64,000 bases of DNA from Gryllotalpicola protaetiae (GTDB lineage Bacteria; Actinomycetota; Actinomycetes; Actinomycetales; Microbacteriaceae): assembly GCF_003627055.1 (NCBI RefSeq), contig NZ_CP032624.1:3348001-3412000 (forward strand), read 5' to 3'. Under the pieces are notes generated by a model. The model was not told where the DNA came from. It did no database searches and saw only the letters and a list, made by a program, of their open reading frames with translations. Shown here piece by piece: positions 19,590 to 29,498 of the stretch. Numbering within the stretch: position 1 is the stretch's first letter; the number at the start of each line of letters is the position of its first letter. The position numbers and the translations under genes are program-made.

Positions 19590-20804
19590 CTACGCCTCGG
19601 CGCCGCTGGGGCTCGCCACGGCCGTGCGCAGCGTCGCGGGGATCGCGGTGAGGTATGCGGCGAGGTTGCGCTTCGTCTCGGCGAGCGAGTCGCCGCCGAA
19701 CTTCTCGAGCACGGCGTCGGCAAGCACGAGCGCGACCATCGCCTCGGCCACCACGCCGGCGGCCGGCACGGCGGAGACGTCAGAGCGCTGGTGGTGGGCG
19801 GGGGCGGCCTCGCCGGTCGACACGTCGATCGAGCGCAGCGCGTGCGGCACCGTCGCGATCGGCTTCATGCCGGCGCGGACGCGCAGCACGGTGCCCGTCG
19901 ACATGCCGCCCTCCGTGCCGCCTGCCTTGTCGCTCGTGCGCTCGATAAGGCCGTCTTCGACGACGAGCTCGTCGTGCGCCTGCGAGCCGCGGCGGCGGGT
20001 GGTCTCGAAGCCGTCGCCGATCTCGACGCCCTTGATCGCCTGGATGCTCATGATCGCCTGCGCGAGACGGCCGTCGAGCTTGCGGTCCCACTGCACGTGC
20101 GAGCCGAGTCCGACCGGCACGCCGTAGGCGAGCACCTCGACGATGCCCCCGAGCGTGTCGCCGTCCTTGTGGGCCGCGTCGACCTCGGCGACCATCAGCG
20201 CGCTCGTCGCGGCGTCGAAGCAGCGCAGCGGGTCGGCGTCGAGCGCCTCGACGTCGCCGGGCAGCGGCAGCGCCGCACCGTCCGGCACACGCACCGGGCC
20301 GATCGAGAGCGTGTGTGCGACGGTCTGGATGCCGAGCTCGCGCAGGAACGACTTCGCGATCGCGCCGAGCGCGACGCGGGCCGCCGTCTCACGGGCGCTT
20401 GCCCGCTCGAGCACCGGCCGGGCCTCGTCGAAGCCGTACTTCTGCATGCCGACCAGGTCGGCGTGCCCCGGGCGCGGGCGGGTGAGGGGCGCGCCGCGGC
20501 CGCCGCTGAGCACGGCGGGGTCGACCGGCTCGGGGTTCATCACGTCGACCCATTTGGGCCACTCGGTGTTGCCCACGCGCAGCGCGATCGGGCCGCCCAT
20601 GCTGAATCCGTGGCGCACGCCGCCGGAGAGCGTCAGCTCGTCCTGCTCGAACTTCATGCGCGCCCCGCGGCCGTAGCCGAGCTTGCGGCGGGCGAGGTCG
20701 CCCTGGATCTCATCGAGCTTGACCGGCACCCCGGCGGGAAGACCCTCGAGCATGGCGATCAGTTCGGGTCCGTGCGATTCCCCTGCGGTGAGCCAACGAA
20801 GCAT
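19590..20804 (-). CDS. aroC: Chorismate synthase
   Basis: Makes chorismate from EPSP using reduced FMN. 404 aa from the ATG at 20802-20804; the frame is open further upstream, but only as a shadow of aroE. Signature segments: [19 protein letters not shown] at the start, the FMN-binding [29 protein letters not shown] and [16 protein letters not shown]. Ten nucleotides separate it from aroE, so the two are probably cotranscribed. Confidence 0.96.
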   Translation of the reverse strand: MLRWLTAGESHGPELIAMLEGLPAGVPVKLDEIQGDLARRKLGYGRGARMKFEQDELTLSGGVRHGFSMGGPIALRVGNTEWPKWVDVMNPEPVDPAVLSGGRGAPLTRPRPGHADLVGMQKYGFDEARPVLERASARETAARVALGAIAKSFLRELGIQTVAHTLSIGPVRVPDGAALPLPGDVEALDADPLRCFDAATSALMVAEVDAAHKDGDTLGGIVEVLAYGVPVGLGSHVQWDRKLDGRLAQAIMSIQAIKGVEIGDGFETTRRRGSQAHDELVVEDGLIERTSDKAGGTEGGMSTGTVLRVRAGMKPIATVPHALRSIDVSTGEAAPAHHQRSDVSAVPAAGVVAEAMVALVLADAVLEKFGGDSLAETKRNLAAYLTAIPATLRTAVASPSGAEA

Positions 20805-20814
20805 ATGCACAAGA

Positions 20815-21696
20815 TTACCGGGCGAGCGGAGTCCCATCGGCCGCGAGACCGACCGCCGCGAGCATGGCGGCGAGCACGGATTCCTCGTCGGGAAGCGGCG
20901 CGAACGGGTCGCCCGCGACGAAGATGCGCACCTGAAGGAGCGCCTGGTGCACGAGCATGGCCAGCCCGCCGAGCACGACTCCCCCGGCATCCGCCCATGC
21001 CTGCCCGAGCGTCGTCGGCCACGGCTCATAGGCGACGTCCAAGAGCGGCACGCGCGCCCGGAATGCGGCGGAGAAGTCGAGCGGCGCCTCGACGCCGCCC
21101 GGCAACGTGCTGACCAGCAGCTCGGTCGCCTCGTCGTCGCGCGGCGCGTCGAACGGAGCGAGGTCGATGGTGAGGCCGACGGATGCCGCAAGCGGCACGA
21201 GCCCCGCGGCGCGCTCCGGCGCGCGGACGCTCACGAGAGCGCTCTCGGCGCCGAGCTCGCTCGCGGCGACGATCGCGGAGGCCGCCGTCGCTCCCCCGCC
21301 CAGCACGTGCACCCGCCGCACCGAGCCGACACTCGCGGCCCCGAGCGCGCGCACGATGCCGGGCACGTCAGTGTTGAAGCCCGAGCGGTGCACTGTGTCG
21401 CCGCCCCACTCGAACAGCACGGTGTTCACGGCGCCGGTGAGCTCGCCGATACGGTCGACCTGGTCGAGATGCGGCTGGATCGTCTGCTTCAGCGGCATCG
21501 TGAGCGAGAGCCCGCGCCATGACGAATCCCGCGACTTCACGAACGACGCGAGCGTCGACTCGTCGACCTCGTGGCGCTCGTAGATCCACTGCAGCCCGAG
21601 TACCTCGTAGGCCGCGGCGTGCAGCGTAGGCGACTTCGAATGACCGATCGGCTTGCCGAGCACGGCCAGCCGGGTGTCTGCGACGGGCGCGCTCAC
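20815..21696 (-). CDS. aroE: Shikimate dehydrogenase
   Basis: NADPH-dependent reduction of 3-dehydroshikimate. 293 aa from the GTG at 21694-21696, which overlaps the mltG stop (GTGA). Substrate site [18 protein letters not shown], catalytic region [11 protein letters not shown], where Lys is the expected catalytic base, GAVNTV and FNTDVPGIV, and the dinucleotide loop [14 protein letters not shown] are all visible. It begins the aroE-aroC-aroK-aroB run. Confidence 0.94.
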   Translation of the reverse strand: MSAPVADTRLAVLGKPIGHSKSPTLHAAAYEVLGLQWIYERHEVDESTLASFVKSRDSSWRGLSLTMPLKQTIQPHLDQVDRIGELTGAVNTVLFEWGGDTVHRSGFNTDVPGIVRALGAASVGSVRRVHVLGGGATAASAIVAASELGAESALVSVRAPERAAGLVPLAASVGLTIDLAPFDAPRDDEATELLVSTLPGGVEAPLDFSAAFRARVPLLDVAYEPWPTTLGQAWADAGGVVLGGLAMLVHQALLQVRIFVAGDPFAPLPDEESVLAAMLAAVGLAADGTPLAR

Positions 21697-23186
21697 TGGC
21701 AGTAGCTCTTGTTCGCGGGGTCCTGGCACCAGGCGTGCAGTTTCGCGACGTTGGCGCTCTGCTCGTCCGCCGTCTCCGAGAACGCGGTCTCGCCGGTCTG
21801 CAGGTTGACGACCGTGAAGAACAGGTAATCGCCCTGCGGGTTCATCGCGGCCTCGAGCGCCGCGTCGCCCGGGTTCCCGATCGGCCCCGGCGTGAGCCCC
21901 TTGTGCGCATAGGTGTTGTAGAGGTTCGAGGCGTCGGCGCGCTGCGCGTCGCTCGTGAACACGGCGAACTTGCCGAGGCCGTACGTCACGGTCGCGTCGG
22001 ATTCGAGCGCCATGTTCTGGTTGAGCCGGTTCTGGAAGACGCCCGCGATCTTGGGCAGGTCGTCGGGGTTCGACCCCGCCTCCGACTGCACGATCGACGC
22101 GAGGATGACGGTGTTCCACAGCTTGGTCGGGTCGGTCGGCAGGCCGTCGTCGGCGAACGCCTGCTTCGCGCGGTTCACGAGGGCGGCGATCACCTGGTCG
22201 GGCGTCACCCCGGGGTCGAAGGTGTAGGTGGCCGGGAACAGGAAGCCCTCGAGCGTCTTCGCCTGGGGCGGAAGCCCGTACGGTGCGAGATTCGCGGCCG
22301 ATGCCTGCAGCTGGGCGAGCGGGATGCCGGTCGCGGTCGAAGCGTTCTGGAGCACGGTGACCTCGCGGTCGCCCTCCCTGATCAGCAGGGTGTGCTCGAG
22401 GTGCGACTTCGGGTCCTGCAGCAGCGTCAGAGCCGCCGACGCGCTCATGTGCTTGCGCAACTGATAGACGCCCGGCTGGAACACCGGGTCGGGCTTGGTC
22501 GAGAGCAGCAGCTGGTAGAACGCCTGCGGCGTCATCGTGACGCCCGCGTCGGCGAGGGTCTTCGCGATCGTCGAGCCGGTGTCGCCCTGCTTGATCGTGA
22601 TCTGCGCCGAACCGGTGCCGTCGCCCTTGTAGTCGGTCGGCTGCGGGTCGAAGCGCGAGATTGCGGCGTTCACCTGCGGCTGGAAGGTCTTCCATGCGTA
22701 CAGCGCGCCACCGCCGATCAGGCCGAGGATCACGATGATCGAGATGATCCAGGTCGCGGCCCGTCGGCCGCGGCGCCCCGAGCGTGGCGGCTTTGGCGGC
22801 TTCCCGCCGCCGCGGCGCCCGCCGTGGTCGTCGTCATGATGATGAGTGGCGGCGTGCAGCCATGCGAAATCGGAGTGCGCGTGATCGGTTTCGGGGGCGA
22901 CGGATGCCTGCGGCTCAGGTCGCGCCGCCCCGGGAACGACCGGCGTCTGTGCGGTCACCGGCGCTGCGGCCCAGACTGCGGCGCCCGTCGGCGCGGGCTC
23001 CTCGGGCGCACGGACCGGCTCGGGCGCGGCGGCGGCCGCAGTCTCGGCCGACGCCGTCTGTGCCGCCTGCTCAGCCTCGGCGCGCGCCGCCATCTCCCGT
23101 GCTTCTCGGCGCGTCAGCGGCTGCCGGGTCTGCCCGCCGGCCTGATTCGGGTCAGGTCGATGGTCGGGCGTGGCTCGGAAAGTCAC
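21693..23186 (-). CDS. mltG: Endolytic peptidoglycan transglycosylase MltG
   Basis: Membrane-bound lytic transglycosylase that cuts new glycan strands and may release them from synthesis complexes. 497 aa. An Ala/Pro/Glu-rich cytoplasmic region of about 140 residues is followed by one transmembrane helix (TWIISIIVILGLIGGGALYAW). Then come a LysM-like part and the YceG catalytic domain, with the Glu of ASIVQSEAGS and YGLGKFAV. The start is a GTG at 23184-23186. It lies between ruvX and aroE, the usual actinobacterial neighbourhood. Confidence 0.93.
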   Translation of the reverse strand: MTFRATPDHRPDPNQAGGQTRQPLTRREAREMAARAEAEQAAQTASAETAAAAAPEPVRAPEEPAPTGAAVWAAAPVTAQTPVVPGAARPEPQASVAPETDHAHSDFAWLHAATHHHDDDHGGRRGGGKPPKPPRSGRRGRRAATWIISIIVILGLIGGGALYAWKTFQPQVNAAISRFDPQPTDYKGDGTGSAQITIKQGDTGSTIAKTLADAGVTMTPQAFYQLLLSTKPDPVFQPGVYQLRKHMSASAALTLLQDPKSHLEHTLLIREGDREVTVLQNASTATGIPLAQLQASAANLAPYGLPPQAKTLEGFLFPATYTFDPGVTPDQVIAALVNRAKQAFADDGLPTDPTKLWNTVILASIVQSEAGSNPDDLPKIAGVFQNRLNQNMALESDATVTYGLGKFAVFTSDAQRADASNLYNTYAHKGLTPGPIGNPGDAALEAAMNPQGDYLFFTVVNLQTGETAFSETADEQSANVAKLHAWCQDPANKSYCQ

Positions 23187-23209
23187 GTGGGGGGCGCTCC
23201 TTACGGGGG

Positions 23210-23674
23210 TCAGGCACTCGGCGGCGAGACGTCGCTGCCCGCCGGCCGGCCACTTGACCGCTCGGCGTCGAGCGCGTGCTGCAGAATCACCGCAGCCGCA
23301 GACTGGTCTACCACGCTACGCGACTTCCTTGAGTTCTTGCCTGACTGGCGCAGCGACACGGTCGCGGTCACGGTCGAGAGTCGCTCGTCGACGAGCCGCA
23401 CGGGCACCGCGACCGCGCCCGCGAGCCGTTCGGCGAATCCGACGGCGTCCTCGGTGCTCGCCGTGCGGCGACCCGACAGGGCGAGCGGAAGGCCGACGAC
23501 GAGCTCGATCGCCTCATGCTCGGTGACGAGCTGCACGATGCGGGCGACGTCCGACCCGTCATCCGCCCTCGCCACGGTCTCGAGGGGCGAGGCGAGGAAG
23601 CCGGACGGGTCGGAGCGGCTCACGCCGATGCGCACGGTGCCGACGTCGATGCCGAGGCGGATGCCGGTGCGCAC
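23210..23674 (-). CDS. ruvX: RuvX/YqgF Holliday-junction-resolvase-like protein
   Basis: RNase H-fold nuclease (YqgF family) linked to 16S rRNA 5'-end maturation and proposed as a junction resolvase. 154 aa from the GTG at 23672-23674, 7 nt after alaS. Acidic residues of the RNase H core are in place: LGIDVGTVRIGVSRSD, VVGLPLALSGRR, LVDERLSTVTA and VVDQSAAAVILQHAL. Upstream in-frame codons only cover the alaS end. The alaS-ruvX-mltG-aroE order is widely conserved. Confidence 0.92.
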   Translation of the reverse strand: MRTGIRLGIDVGTVRIGVSRSDPSGFLASPLETVARADDGSDVARIVQLVTEHEAIELVVGLPLALSGRRTASTEDAVGFAERLAGAVAVPVRLVDERLSTVTATVSLRQSGKNSRKSRSVVDQSAAAVILQHALDAERSSGRPAGSDVSPPSA

Positions 23675-23681
23675 GCCGCCC

Positions 23682-26336
23682 CTACGCGCCGAGCGCGTCG
23701 GCGATCGCCGCGAGCGCGGCCGGGGTCGCCGCCGCGTCGGCGCCGCCGCCCTGGGCGAGGTCGTCCTTGCCACCGCCGCGGCCGCCGAGCATGCCGGCGG
23801 CGACGGACACGAGCGCGCCGGCCTTCGCGCCGGCATCCCTGGCGGCCTGGTTGGTCGCCACGAGCACGATCGGCCGTTCGGACACCGTCGCGGTCAGTGC
23901 GACGACGGCGGGATCGCTGCCGAGGCGCTCGCGCACGCTCATCGCGAGCTGGCGCAGCTCGTCGCCGCCGCGCAGCTCGCCTGCGTCCTGCGCGACGAGG
24001 CGCACCGCGCCCACACGCGACGCGGTCTCGACCAGGGCGGGCACGCGCTCGAGCAACTGCTTCGCCTCGAACTGCGCGATCTTCTTCTCGGCGGTCTTGA
24101 GATTCGCGACGAGCTCGGAGATGCGCTCTGGCAGCTTCTCACGGGGCGTCTTGAGGTTCGAGGTGAGCTCGGTGACGATCGCGCGCTCGGCGGCCAGGTC
24201 GCGGAACGCCTCGATGCCGACGAGGGACTCGACGCGGCGGTTGGTCGAGCCGACGGAGGACTCGCCGATGAGATTGATCATGCCGATCTCGCTGGAGCCG
24301 CCGACGTGGGTGCCGCCGCACAGCTCACGGCTCCACGCGCCGCCGATCTCGACCATGCGCACCCGATCGCCGTACTTCTCGCCGAACAGCGCCATGGCGC
24401 CGAGCGCCTTGGCGTCGGCAAGCGGCAGCACGCGCGTGGTCACCTGCAGGTTCTCGCGGATCGCGTTGTTCGAGATCTCCTCGAGCTCGCTCTTCGTCTC
24501 GGCCGACAGCGGCTTGTTCCATGAGAAGTCGAGGCGCAGGTAACCGGCCTTGTTGTACGAGCCGGACTGGTGCGCGTTCGAGCCGAGCAGCTGACGCAGC
24601 GCGGCGTGCACGATGTGCGTGCCCGAGTGCGCCTGGTTCGCGCCACGGCGGTACTCCTGGTCGACGACACTGGTCGCCTTGGCGCCCACGCCGACCTCGC
24701 CGACGCTGACACGCACGGTGTGGCTGATGAGGCCAGCGACCGGGCGCTGCACGTCGAGCACCTCGAGCTCGTAGCCCGGGCCGACGATGGTGCCCTGGTC
24801 GGCGTCCTGGCCGCCGGACTCCGCGTACAGGGCGGTCTCCTTCAGGATCACCTCGGCGACCTCGCCCTCGCGAGCGCGGTCGACGGCCCTGCCGTCGACG
24901 ATGACGCCCAGCACCTCGGAATCCGTCGTGAAGTCGGAGTAGCCGGTGAACACGGTCTCGCCGAGCGTGCGGAACGGGCTGTAGACCGTGAGGTCGGCGA
25001 TCTGGCCCTTCTTCGCGCGGGCGTCCGCCTTTGCGCGATCGCGCTGCTCCTTCATGAGCGTGTCGAACGCGGTGCGGTCGACCGCGAGGCCCGCCTCGTC
25101 GGCGATCTCGAGCGTCAGGTCGATCGGGAAGCCCCACGTGTCGTGCAGGAGGAACGCGGTGTCGCCGGAGAGCTGCGACTTGCCCGCCGCCTTGGTGTCG
25201 GCGACGGCCGTGTCGAGGATCGTGGTGCCGCCCGCGAGCGTGCGCAGGAAGGTCTCCTCTTCGGCGTACGCCGTGTGCGAGATGCGGCTGAAGTCGGTCT
25301 CGACCTCGGGGTAGGCGCCCTTCATCGCGTCGCGGCTCGCCGTGAACAGCTCGGGGAAGACCGCGGTGTCGACGCCCATCAGGCGCATCGCGCGCACCGT
25401 GCGGCGCAGCAGGCGGCGCAGGATGTAGCCGCGGCCGTCGTTCGACGGCGTGACGCCGTCGCTGATCAGCATGAGCGAGGAGCGCACATGGTCGGAGACG
25501 ACGCGCAGCCGCACATCGTCCTCGTGGTTCGCTCCGTAGCTCTTGCCCGCGATCGCGGCGGCGCGGTCGAGCACCGGGCGCACCTGGTCGATCTCGTAGA
25601 AGTTGCCGACGCCCTGCTTGATGAACGCGATGCGCTCGAGGCCGGCGCCCGTGTCGATGTTCTTCTGCGGCAGCTCGCCCACGACGGTGAAGTCGTACTT
25701 CGACTTCACGTCCTTGATGAGGTACTGCATGAACACGAGGTTCCAGATCTCGACATAGCGGTCGTCGTCGGTGGCCGGGCCGCCGTCGATGCCGTACGCG
25801 GGCCCGCGGTCGAAGAAGATCTCCGAGCAGGGGCCGGCCGGCCCGGGCTGCCCGGTCGACCAGTAGTTGGTGTCCTTGCCGAGCCGTTGAATGCGGCTGG
25901 CGGATGCCCCGACCTTCAGCCACTCGTTGTAGGCCTCGTCGTCGTCTTCGTAGACGGTGAACCAGAGGTCCTTCTCGTCGAAGCCCAGGCCGCCCTGGTT
26001 CTCGGGCGTCAGCAGAAGGTCCCAGGCGTACGTGATGGCCTCGGCCTTGAAGTAGTCGCCGAACGACCAGTTGCCGAGCATCTGGAAGAAGGTGCCGTGC
26101 CGCGGAGTCTTGCCGACCTCTTCGATGTCGAGCGTGCGGATGCACTTCTGCACGTCGGCGATGCGCGGGTACGGCGCAGGGACGATGCCGGTCAGATACG
26201 GCACCCACGGCACCATGCCGGCGATCGTGAACAGCAGCGACGGGTCGTCGCTGATCAGCGAGGCGGACGGCATGATCGTGTGGTCGCGCTGCGCGAAGAA
26301 GTCGAGGAAGCGGCGGTGGATCTCAGAAGTGAGCAT
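23682..26336 (-). CDS. alaS: Alanyl-tRNA synthetase
   Basis: Charges tRNA-Ala and edits mischarged Ser/Gly. 884 aa, full length. N-terminal class II catalytic core with FFAQRDHTIMPSASLI and TGIVPAPYPRIADVQKCIR. Editing domain zinc ligands lie in HSGTHIVHAALRQ and in ELCGGTHV. The C-terminal glycine-rich C-Ala domain ends with GRGGGKDDLAQGGG. ATG start. Nothing unusual; no T-box is visible upstream. Confidence 0.97.
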   Translation of the reverse strand: MLTSEIHRRFLDFFAQRDHTIMPSASLISDDPSLLFTIAGMVPWVPYLTGIVPAPYPRIADVQKCIRTLDIEEVGKTPRHGTFFQMLGNWSFGDYFKAEAITYAWDLLLTPENQGGLGFDEKDLWFTVYEDDDEAYNEWLKVGASASRIQRLGKDTNYWSTGQPGPAGPCSEIFFDRGPAYGIDGGPATDDDRYVEIWNLVFMQYLIKDVKSKYDFTVVGELPQKNIDTGAGLERIAFIKQGVGNFYEIDQVRPVLDRAAAIAGKSYGANHEDDVRLRVVSDHVRSSLMLISDGVTPSNDGRGYILRRLLRRTVRAMRLMGVDTAVFPELFTASRDAMKGAYPEVETDFSRISHTAYAEEETFLRTLAGGTTILDTAVADTKAAGKSQLSGDTAFLLHDTWGFPIDLTLEIADEAGLAVDRTAFDTLMKEQRDRAKADARAKKGQIADLTVYSPFRTLGETVFTGYSDFTTDSEVLGVIVDGRAVDRAREGEVAEVILKETALYAESGGQDADQGTIVGPGYELEVLDVQRPVAGLISHTVRVSVGEVGVGAKATSVVDQEYRRGANQAHSGTHIVHAALRQLLGSNAHQSGSYNKAGYLRLDFSWNKPLSAETKSELEEISNNAIRENLQVTTRVLPLADAKALGAMALFGEKYGDRVRMVEIGGAWSRELCGGTHVGGSSEIGMINLIGESSVGSTNRRVESLVGIEAFRDLAAERAIVTELTSNLKTPREKLPERISELVANLKTAEKKIAQFEAKQLLERVPALVETASRVGAVRLVAQDAGELRGGDELRQLAMSVRERLGSDPAVVALTATVSERPIVLVATNQAARDAGAKAGALVSVAAGMLGGRGGGKDDLAQGGGADAAATPAALAAIADALGA

Positions 26337-26390
26337 CGAGGAGGGGTTCTACCTGGGGTGCGAGGGCGTGCGGGTGGGTCTGGGCGGGGT

Positions 26391-26576
26391 TCAGGCTTCT
26401 GGCGAGCGCAGCTCGGCCTCGCGCGCGTGGTAGCCGTCGGCCACGGCCGCGCCGAACTCACGCGCCTTCGCGTCGAGGTCGCCGAAGAAGCGCTGACCCT
26501 GCTCGGTGCGGTTGAACTGGTGCGCCGCCACGAATCCGAGCACGACACCGACGACGAGGGCGAGGAAGGTCTTCAT
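26391..26576 (-). CDS. Small membrane-anchored protein between rpsD and alaS
   Basis: 61 aa from the ATG at 26574-26576. One N-terminal hydrophobic helix (residues ~3-18, FLALVVGVVLGFVAAH) is followed by a polar helical tail with FFGDLDAKAREFGAAVADGYHAREAEL. This is the layout of YtxH-like single-pass proteins. The longer open frame upstream crosses the rpsD terminator hairpin and is unlikely. Small proteins of this kind between rpsD and alaS occur in related genomes. The function is not known. Confidence 0.7.
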   Translation of the reverse strand: MKTFLALVVGVVLGFVAAHQFNRTEQGQRFFGDLDAKAREFGAAVADGYHAREAELRSPEA

Positions 26577-26609
26577 ATCAAAGCTCCGATTGGTCCCGTT
26601 AACGCGGAA

Positions 26610-26635
26610 GAGCGGGGCCACAATGGACCCCGCTC
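26610..26635 (-). terminator. Hairpin downstream of rpsD
   Basis: Inverted repeat GAGCGGGG...CCCCGCTC with an additional CCA/TGG pairing around a 3-nt loop, 23 nt after the rpsD stop. There is no T-run on the minus strand, so it is either a U-less actinobacterial terminator or a processing or attenuation hairpin before the downstream small gene and alaS. Confidence 0.5.
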
Positions 26636-26657
26636 CCCAGCGTATAGGCAGTGCCGC

Positions 26658-27281
26658 TTAGCGAGCTGCGTAGTACTCGACCACCAGCTGGGTCTCGCAC
26701 TGGATCGGCACCTCGGCGCGCTTCGGGGCGCGGACCAGACGGGCCTGCAGCTTGTCGATCTCGACCTCGAGGTAGCCCGGGGTCTTCGGCAGCACATCGA
26801 GGTGGCCGCCGGCGGCCGCGACCTGGAAGGGCTCGGTGCCCTCGGACTTGGCCTTGACGTGGATGAGCTGACCCGGCTTCACCTTGAACGACGGGCGGTC
26901 GACGATCTTGCCGTCGACGAGGATGTGGCGGTGGGTCACGAACTGGCGGGCCTGCGAGGTGGTGCGGGCGAAGCCGGCGCGGAGCACCAGCGCGTCGAGA
27001 CGCGTCTCGAGGGCCTCGACCAGGTTGTCACCGGTCATGCCGGCGCGGCGGTGGGCGTCGTTGAACGCGATGCGGAGCTGCTTCTCACCGAGGCCGTACT
27101 GGGCGCGGAGGCGCTGCTTCTCGCGAAGACGGACGGCATAGTCGCTGTCGGCCTTGCGCTTGGTGCGGCCATGCTCACCGGGGGCGTAGGGGCGCTTCTC
27201 GAGGTAGCGCGCAGCCTTGGGAGTGAGCGGGATGCCGAGTGCACGGGAGAGGCGGGTCTTGCTACGTGACTGTGAGGACAC
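26658..27281 (-). CDS. rpsD: 30S ribosomal protein S4
   Basis: Primary 16S rRNA-binding protein that nucleates assembly of the 30S body. 207 aa from a GTG at 27279-27281 with AAAGGA upstream. Conserved stretches: [56 protein letters not shown] (S4 RNA-binding domain) and the closing [10 protein letters not shown]. It has only one cysteine and lacks the N-terminal four-Cys zinc site, so it is the C-minus (zinc-independent) form. It is monocistronic and away from the rpsM-rpsK-rpoA cluster. Confidence 0.97.
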   Translation of the reverse strand: MSSQSRSKTRLSRALGIPLTPKAARYLEKRPYAPGEHGRTKRKADSDYAVRLREKQRLRAQYGLGEKQLRIAFNDAHRRAGMTGDNLVEALETRLDALVLRAGFARTTSQARQFVTHRHILVDGKIVDRPSFKVKPGQLIHVKAKSEGTEPFQVAAAGGHLDVLPKTPGYLEVEIDKLQARLVRAPKRAEVPIQCETQLVVEYYAAR

Positions 27282-27427
27282 GTGTTTCCTTTCGATTCTG
27301 TGATCTCCTGACCGGAGCGCGTGCGTTCGAAGCGCACGTGAACCGCCCTAACGGAGAGCGGTCATCGTCTAATGGGATTCGTTGCAGCGCATTAGGCGCC
27401 TCAGGCAACCTGACTAGATTACCAGAC

Positions 27428-28381
27428 GTGCCCGAACCGTTGCGCCGCGTCGCCGTGCTCGTGCTCGAGGGCGCGAAACCGCTCGACGTCGGCATTCCGG
27501 CGCAGGTGTTCACGACGCGTGCCAGCATGCCGTACGAGGTGCGAGTCTGCGGCCCGGCGCCCGGTCTCGTCGCGGGTGGCGACGGTCTGTCGTACCACGT
27601 CGCCCACGGGCTCGAGGCGCTCGAGTGGGCCGATCTGGTGTTCGTGCCCGGGTACCGCTTCCCCGATCGCGAAGACCCGCCGACTGCGGCCGTCGAGGCG
27701 CTGCAGCGCGCGCACGACCGCGGCGCGAAGCTGGCCGCGATCTCGACAGGCGCCTTCGCTCTCGCGGCCACCGGCCTGCTCGACGGGAAGCGCGCGACGA
27801 CGCACTGGCACTACACGCGGGCGCTGGCGGCGAGGCATCCGCTCGTCACCGTCGATGAGAACGTGCTGTTCGTGGACGAGGGAACCGTGCTGACCTCGGC
27901 CGGCGCGGCATCGGGCATCGACCTGTGCCTCCATATCCTGCGTGGCGAGCAGGGCGTGGCCGTCTCGAATCACGCCGCGCGTCGCCTTGTCGCGGCGCCG
28001 TACCGCAGCGGCGGCCAAGCGCAGTACGTGCCGCGCAGCGTGCCCGAGCCGCTGGGCGAGCGGTTCGCGGCGACGCGCGAGTGGGCGCTGCGGCGGCTCG
28101 GCGACCCGCTGACCCTCGAGGCGCTCGCGCGGCATGCCGCGGTGTCGCCGCGGACCTTCTCGCGCCGTTTCGTCGAGGACACCGGCTACACGCCGATGCA
28201 GTGGGTGATGCGGGCCAGAGTCGACGTGGCCCGCGAGCTGCTCGAGCGGTCGGAGCAGAGCGTCGAGCAGATCGCGGCGGGCGTCGGGCTCGGCACGGCG
28301 GCGAATCTCCGACTGCACTTCCAGCGCATTCTGGGCACGACGCCGAGCGAGTACCGGCGCACGTTCTCGAAGGGCGAGTAG
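27428..28381 (+). CDS. GlxA/FtrA-type regulator (DJ-1/PfpI domain + AraC HTH)
   Basis: 317 aa from the GTG at 27428. Residues ~1-190 form a DJ-1/PfpI-like domain (VAVLVLEGAKPLDVGIPAQVF, then AAISTGAFALAATGLLDGKRATTHW). The elbow that carries Cys in active members is ISTG here, so it is probably a sensor rather than an enzyme. Residues ~215-312 carry two AraC-type helix-turn-helix motifs (LTLEALARHAAVSPRTFSRRF and VEQIAAGVGLGTAANLRLHF). It is divergent from rpsD. A target next door (the gap gene) is possible but not shown. Confidence 0.9.
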   Translation: MPEPLRRVAVLVLEGAKPLDVGIPAQVFTTRASMPYEVRVCGPAPGLVAGGDGLSYHVAHGLEALEWADLVFVPGYRFPDREDPPTAAVEALQRAHDRGAKLAAISTGAFALAATGLLDGKRATTHWHYTRALAARHPLVTVDENVLFVDEGTVLTSAGAASGIDLCLHILRGEQGVAVSNHAARRLVAAPYRSGGQAQYVPRSVPEPLGERFAATREWALRRLGDPLTLEALARHAAVSPRTFSRRFVEDTGYTPMQWVMRARVDVARELLERSEQSVEQIAAGVGLGTAANLRLHFQRILGTTPSEYRRTFSKGE

Positions 28382-28494
28382 GCGGCGTCCGACGCATACG
28401 GATGCTTGGCGCGATCCTTGCGGACCATGGCGCCCGCGCCTATGCCACGGCTGCGCAGTCGGAGTGATCGTGGATTCCGGAAAGGAAACCACCC

Positions 28495-29493
28495 ATGACC
28501 CGCATCGCCATCAACGGCTTCGGACGCATCGGCCGCAACGTGCTGCGCGCGCTGCTCGCGCGTGACAGCGAACTCGAGGTCGTCGCCGTCAACGACCTCA
28601 CCGAGCCGGCGGCGCTCGCCCGCCTGCTCGCTTTCGACTCCACTGCAGGCCGGCTCGGCCGTCCCGTCAGCGTGGACGGCGACGTGCTCGTCGTCGACGG
28701 CCGCCGCATCCGCGTCACCGCCGAACGTGAGCCGGCAAAGCTGCCGTGGGCCGAGCTCGGTGTCGACATCGTGCTCGAGTCGACGGGCCGCTTCACCTCG
28801 GCTGCGGCTGCGCGCGCCCATCTCGAGGCCGGTGCGAAGCGCGTTCTCGTCAGTGCCCCGTCCGACGGCGCCGACGTGACGCTCGCCTACGGCGTCAACA
28901 CCGACGCCTACGACCCTGCGACCCACGCCATCGTGTCGAACGCGTCCTGCACGACGAATGCGCTCGCGCCGCTGGCGGCCGTGCTCGACGAGCTCGCCGG
29001 CATCGAGCACGGCTTCATGACGACGGTGCACGCGTACACGCAGGAGCAGAACCTGCAGGATGGCCCGCACCGCGACGCCCGTCGCGCCCGCGCCGCCGGC
29101 GTCAACATCGTGCCGACGACCACCGGCGCCGCCAAGGCCATCGGACTCGTGCTTCCGCAGCTCGACGGCAGGCTGTCGGGCGACTCGATCCGCGTGCCCG
29201 TTCCCGTCGGCTCGATCGTCGAGCTCAACACCGTGGTCGCCCGCGACGTGACGCGCGACCAGGTGCTCGCCGCCTACCGGGCGGCGGCAGACGGGAAGCT
29301 CGCCGGCATCCTCGAGTACTCGGAGGACGCGCTGGTGTCGTCCGACATCGTCGGCGTCGCAGCATCCTCGGTCTTCGACTCTGCGCTCACCCGCGTCGAC
29401 GGTCGCAACGTCAAGGTCGTCGCCTGGTATGACAACGAGTGGGGATTCTCCAACCGCGTCGTCGACACGCTGGAGCTGCTCGCGCGCGACTGA
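28495..29493 (+). CDS. gap: Glyceraldehyde-3-phosphate dehydrogenase (type I)
   Basis: Phosphorylating GAPDH of glycolysis. 332 aa. Rossmann start INGFGRIGRNVLRALL, catalytic Cys in SNASCTTNALAP near residue 150, catalytic His region, and WYDNEWGFSNRVVD at the end. A good Shine-Dalgarno (GGAAAGGAAA) precedes the ATG. No pgk or tpi follows, so this is a solitary gap outside the usual gap-pgk-tpi operon and may be a second copy with a gluconeogenic or NADP role. The 3' end meets rarA tail to tail with 5 nt between. Confidence 0.95.
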   Translation: MTRIAINGFGRIGRNVLRALLARDSELEVVAVNDLTEPAALARLLAFDSTAGRLGRPVSVDGDVLVVDGRRIRVTAEREPAKLPWAELGVDIVLESTGRFTSAAAARAHLEAGAKRVLVSAPSDGADVTLAYGVNTDAYDPATHAIVSNASCTTNALAPLAAVLDELAGIEHGFMTTVHAYTQEQNLQDGPHRDARRARAAGVNIVPTTTGAAKAIGLVLPQLDGRLSGDSIRVPVPVGSIVELNTVVARDVTRDQVLAAYRAAADGKLAGILEYSEDALVSSDIVGVAASSVFDSALTRVDGRNVKVVAWYDNEWGFSNRVVDTLELLARD

Positions 29494-29498
29494 GCGAC

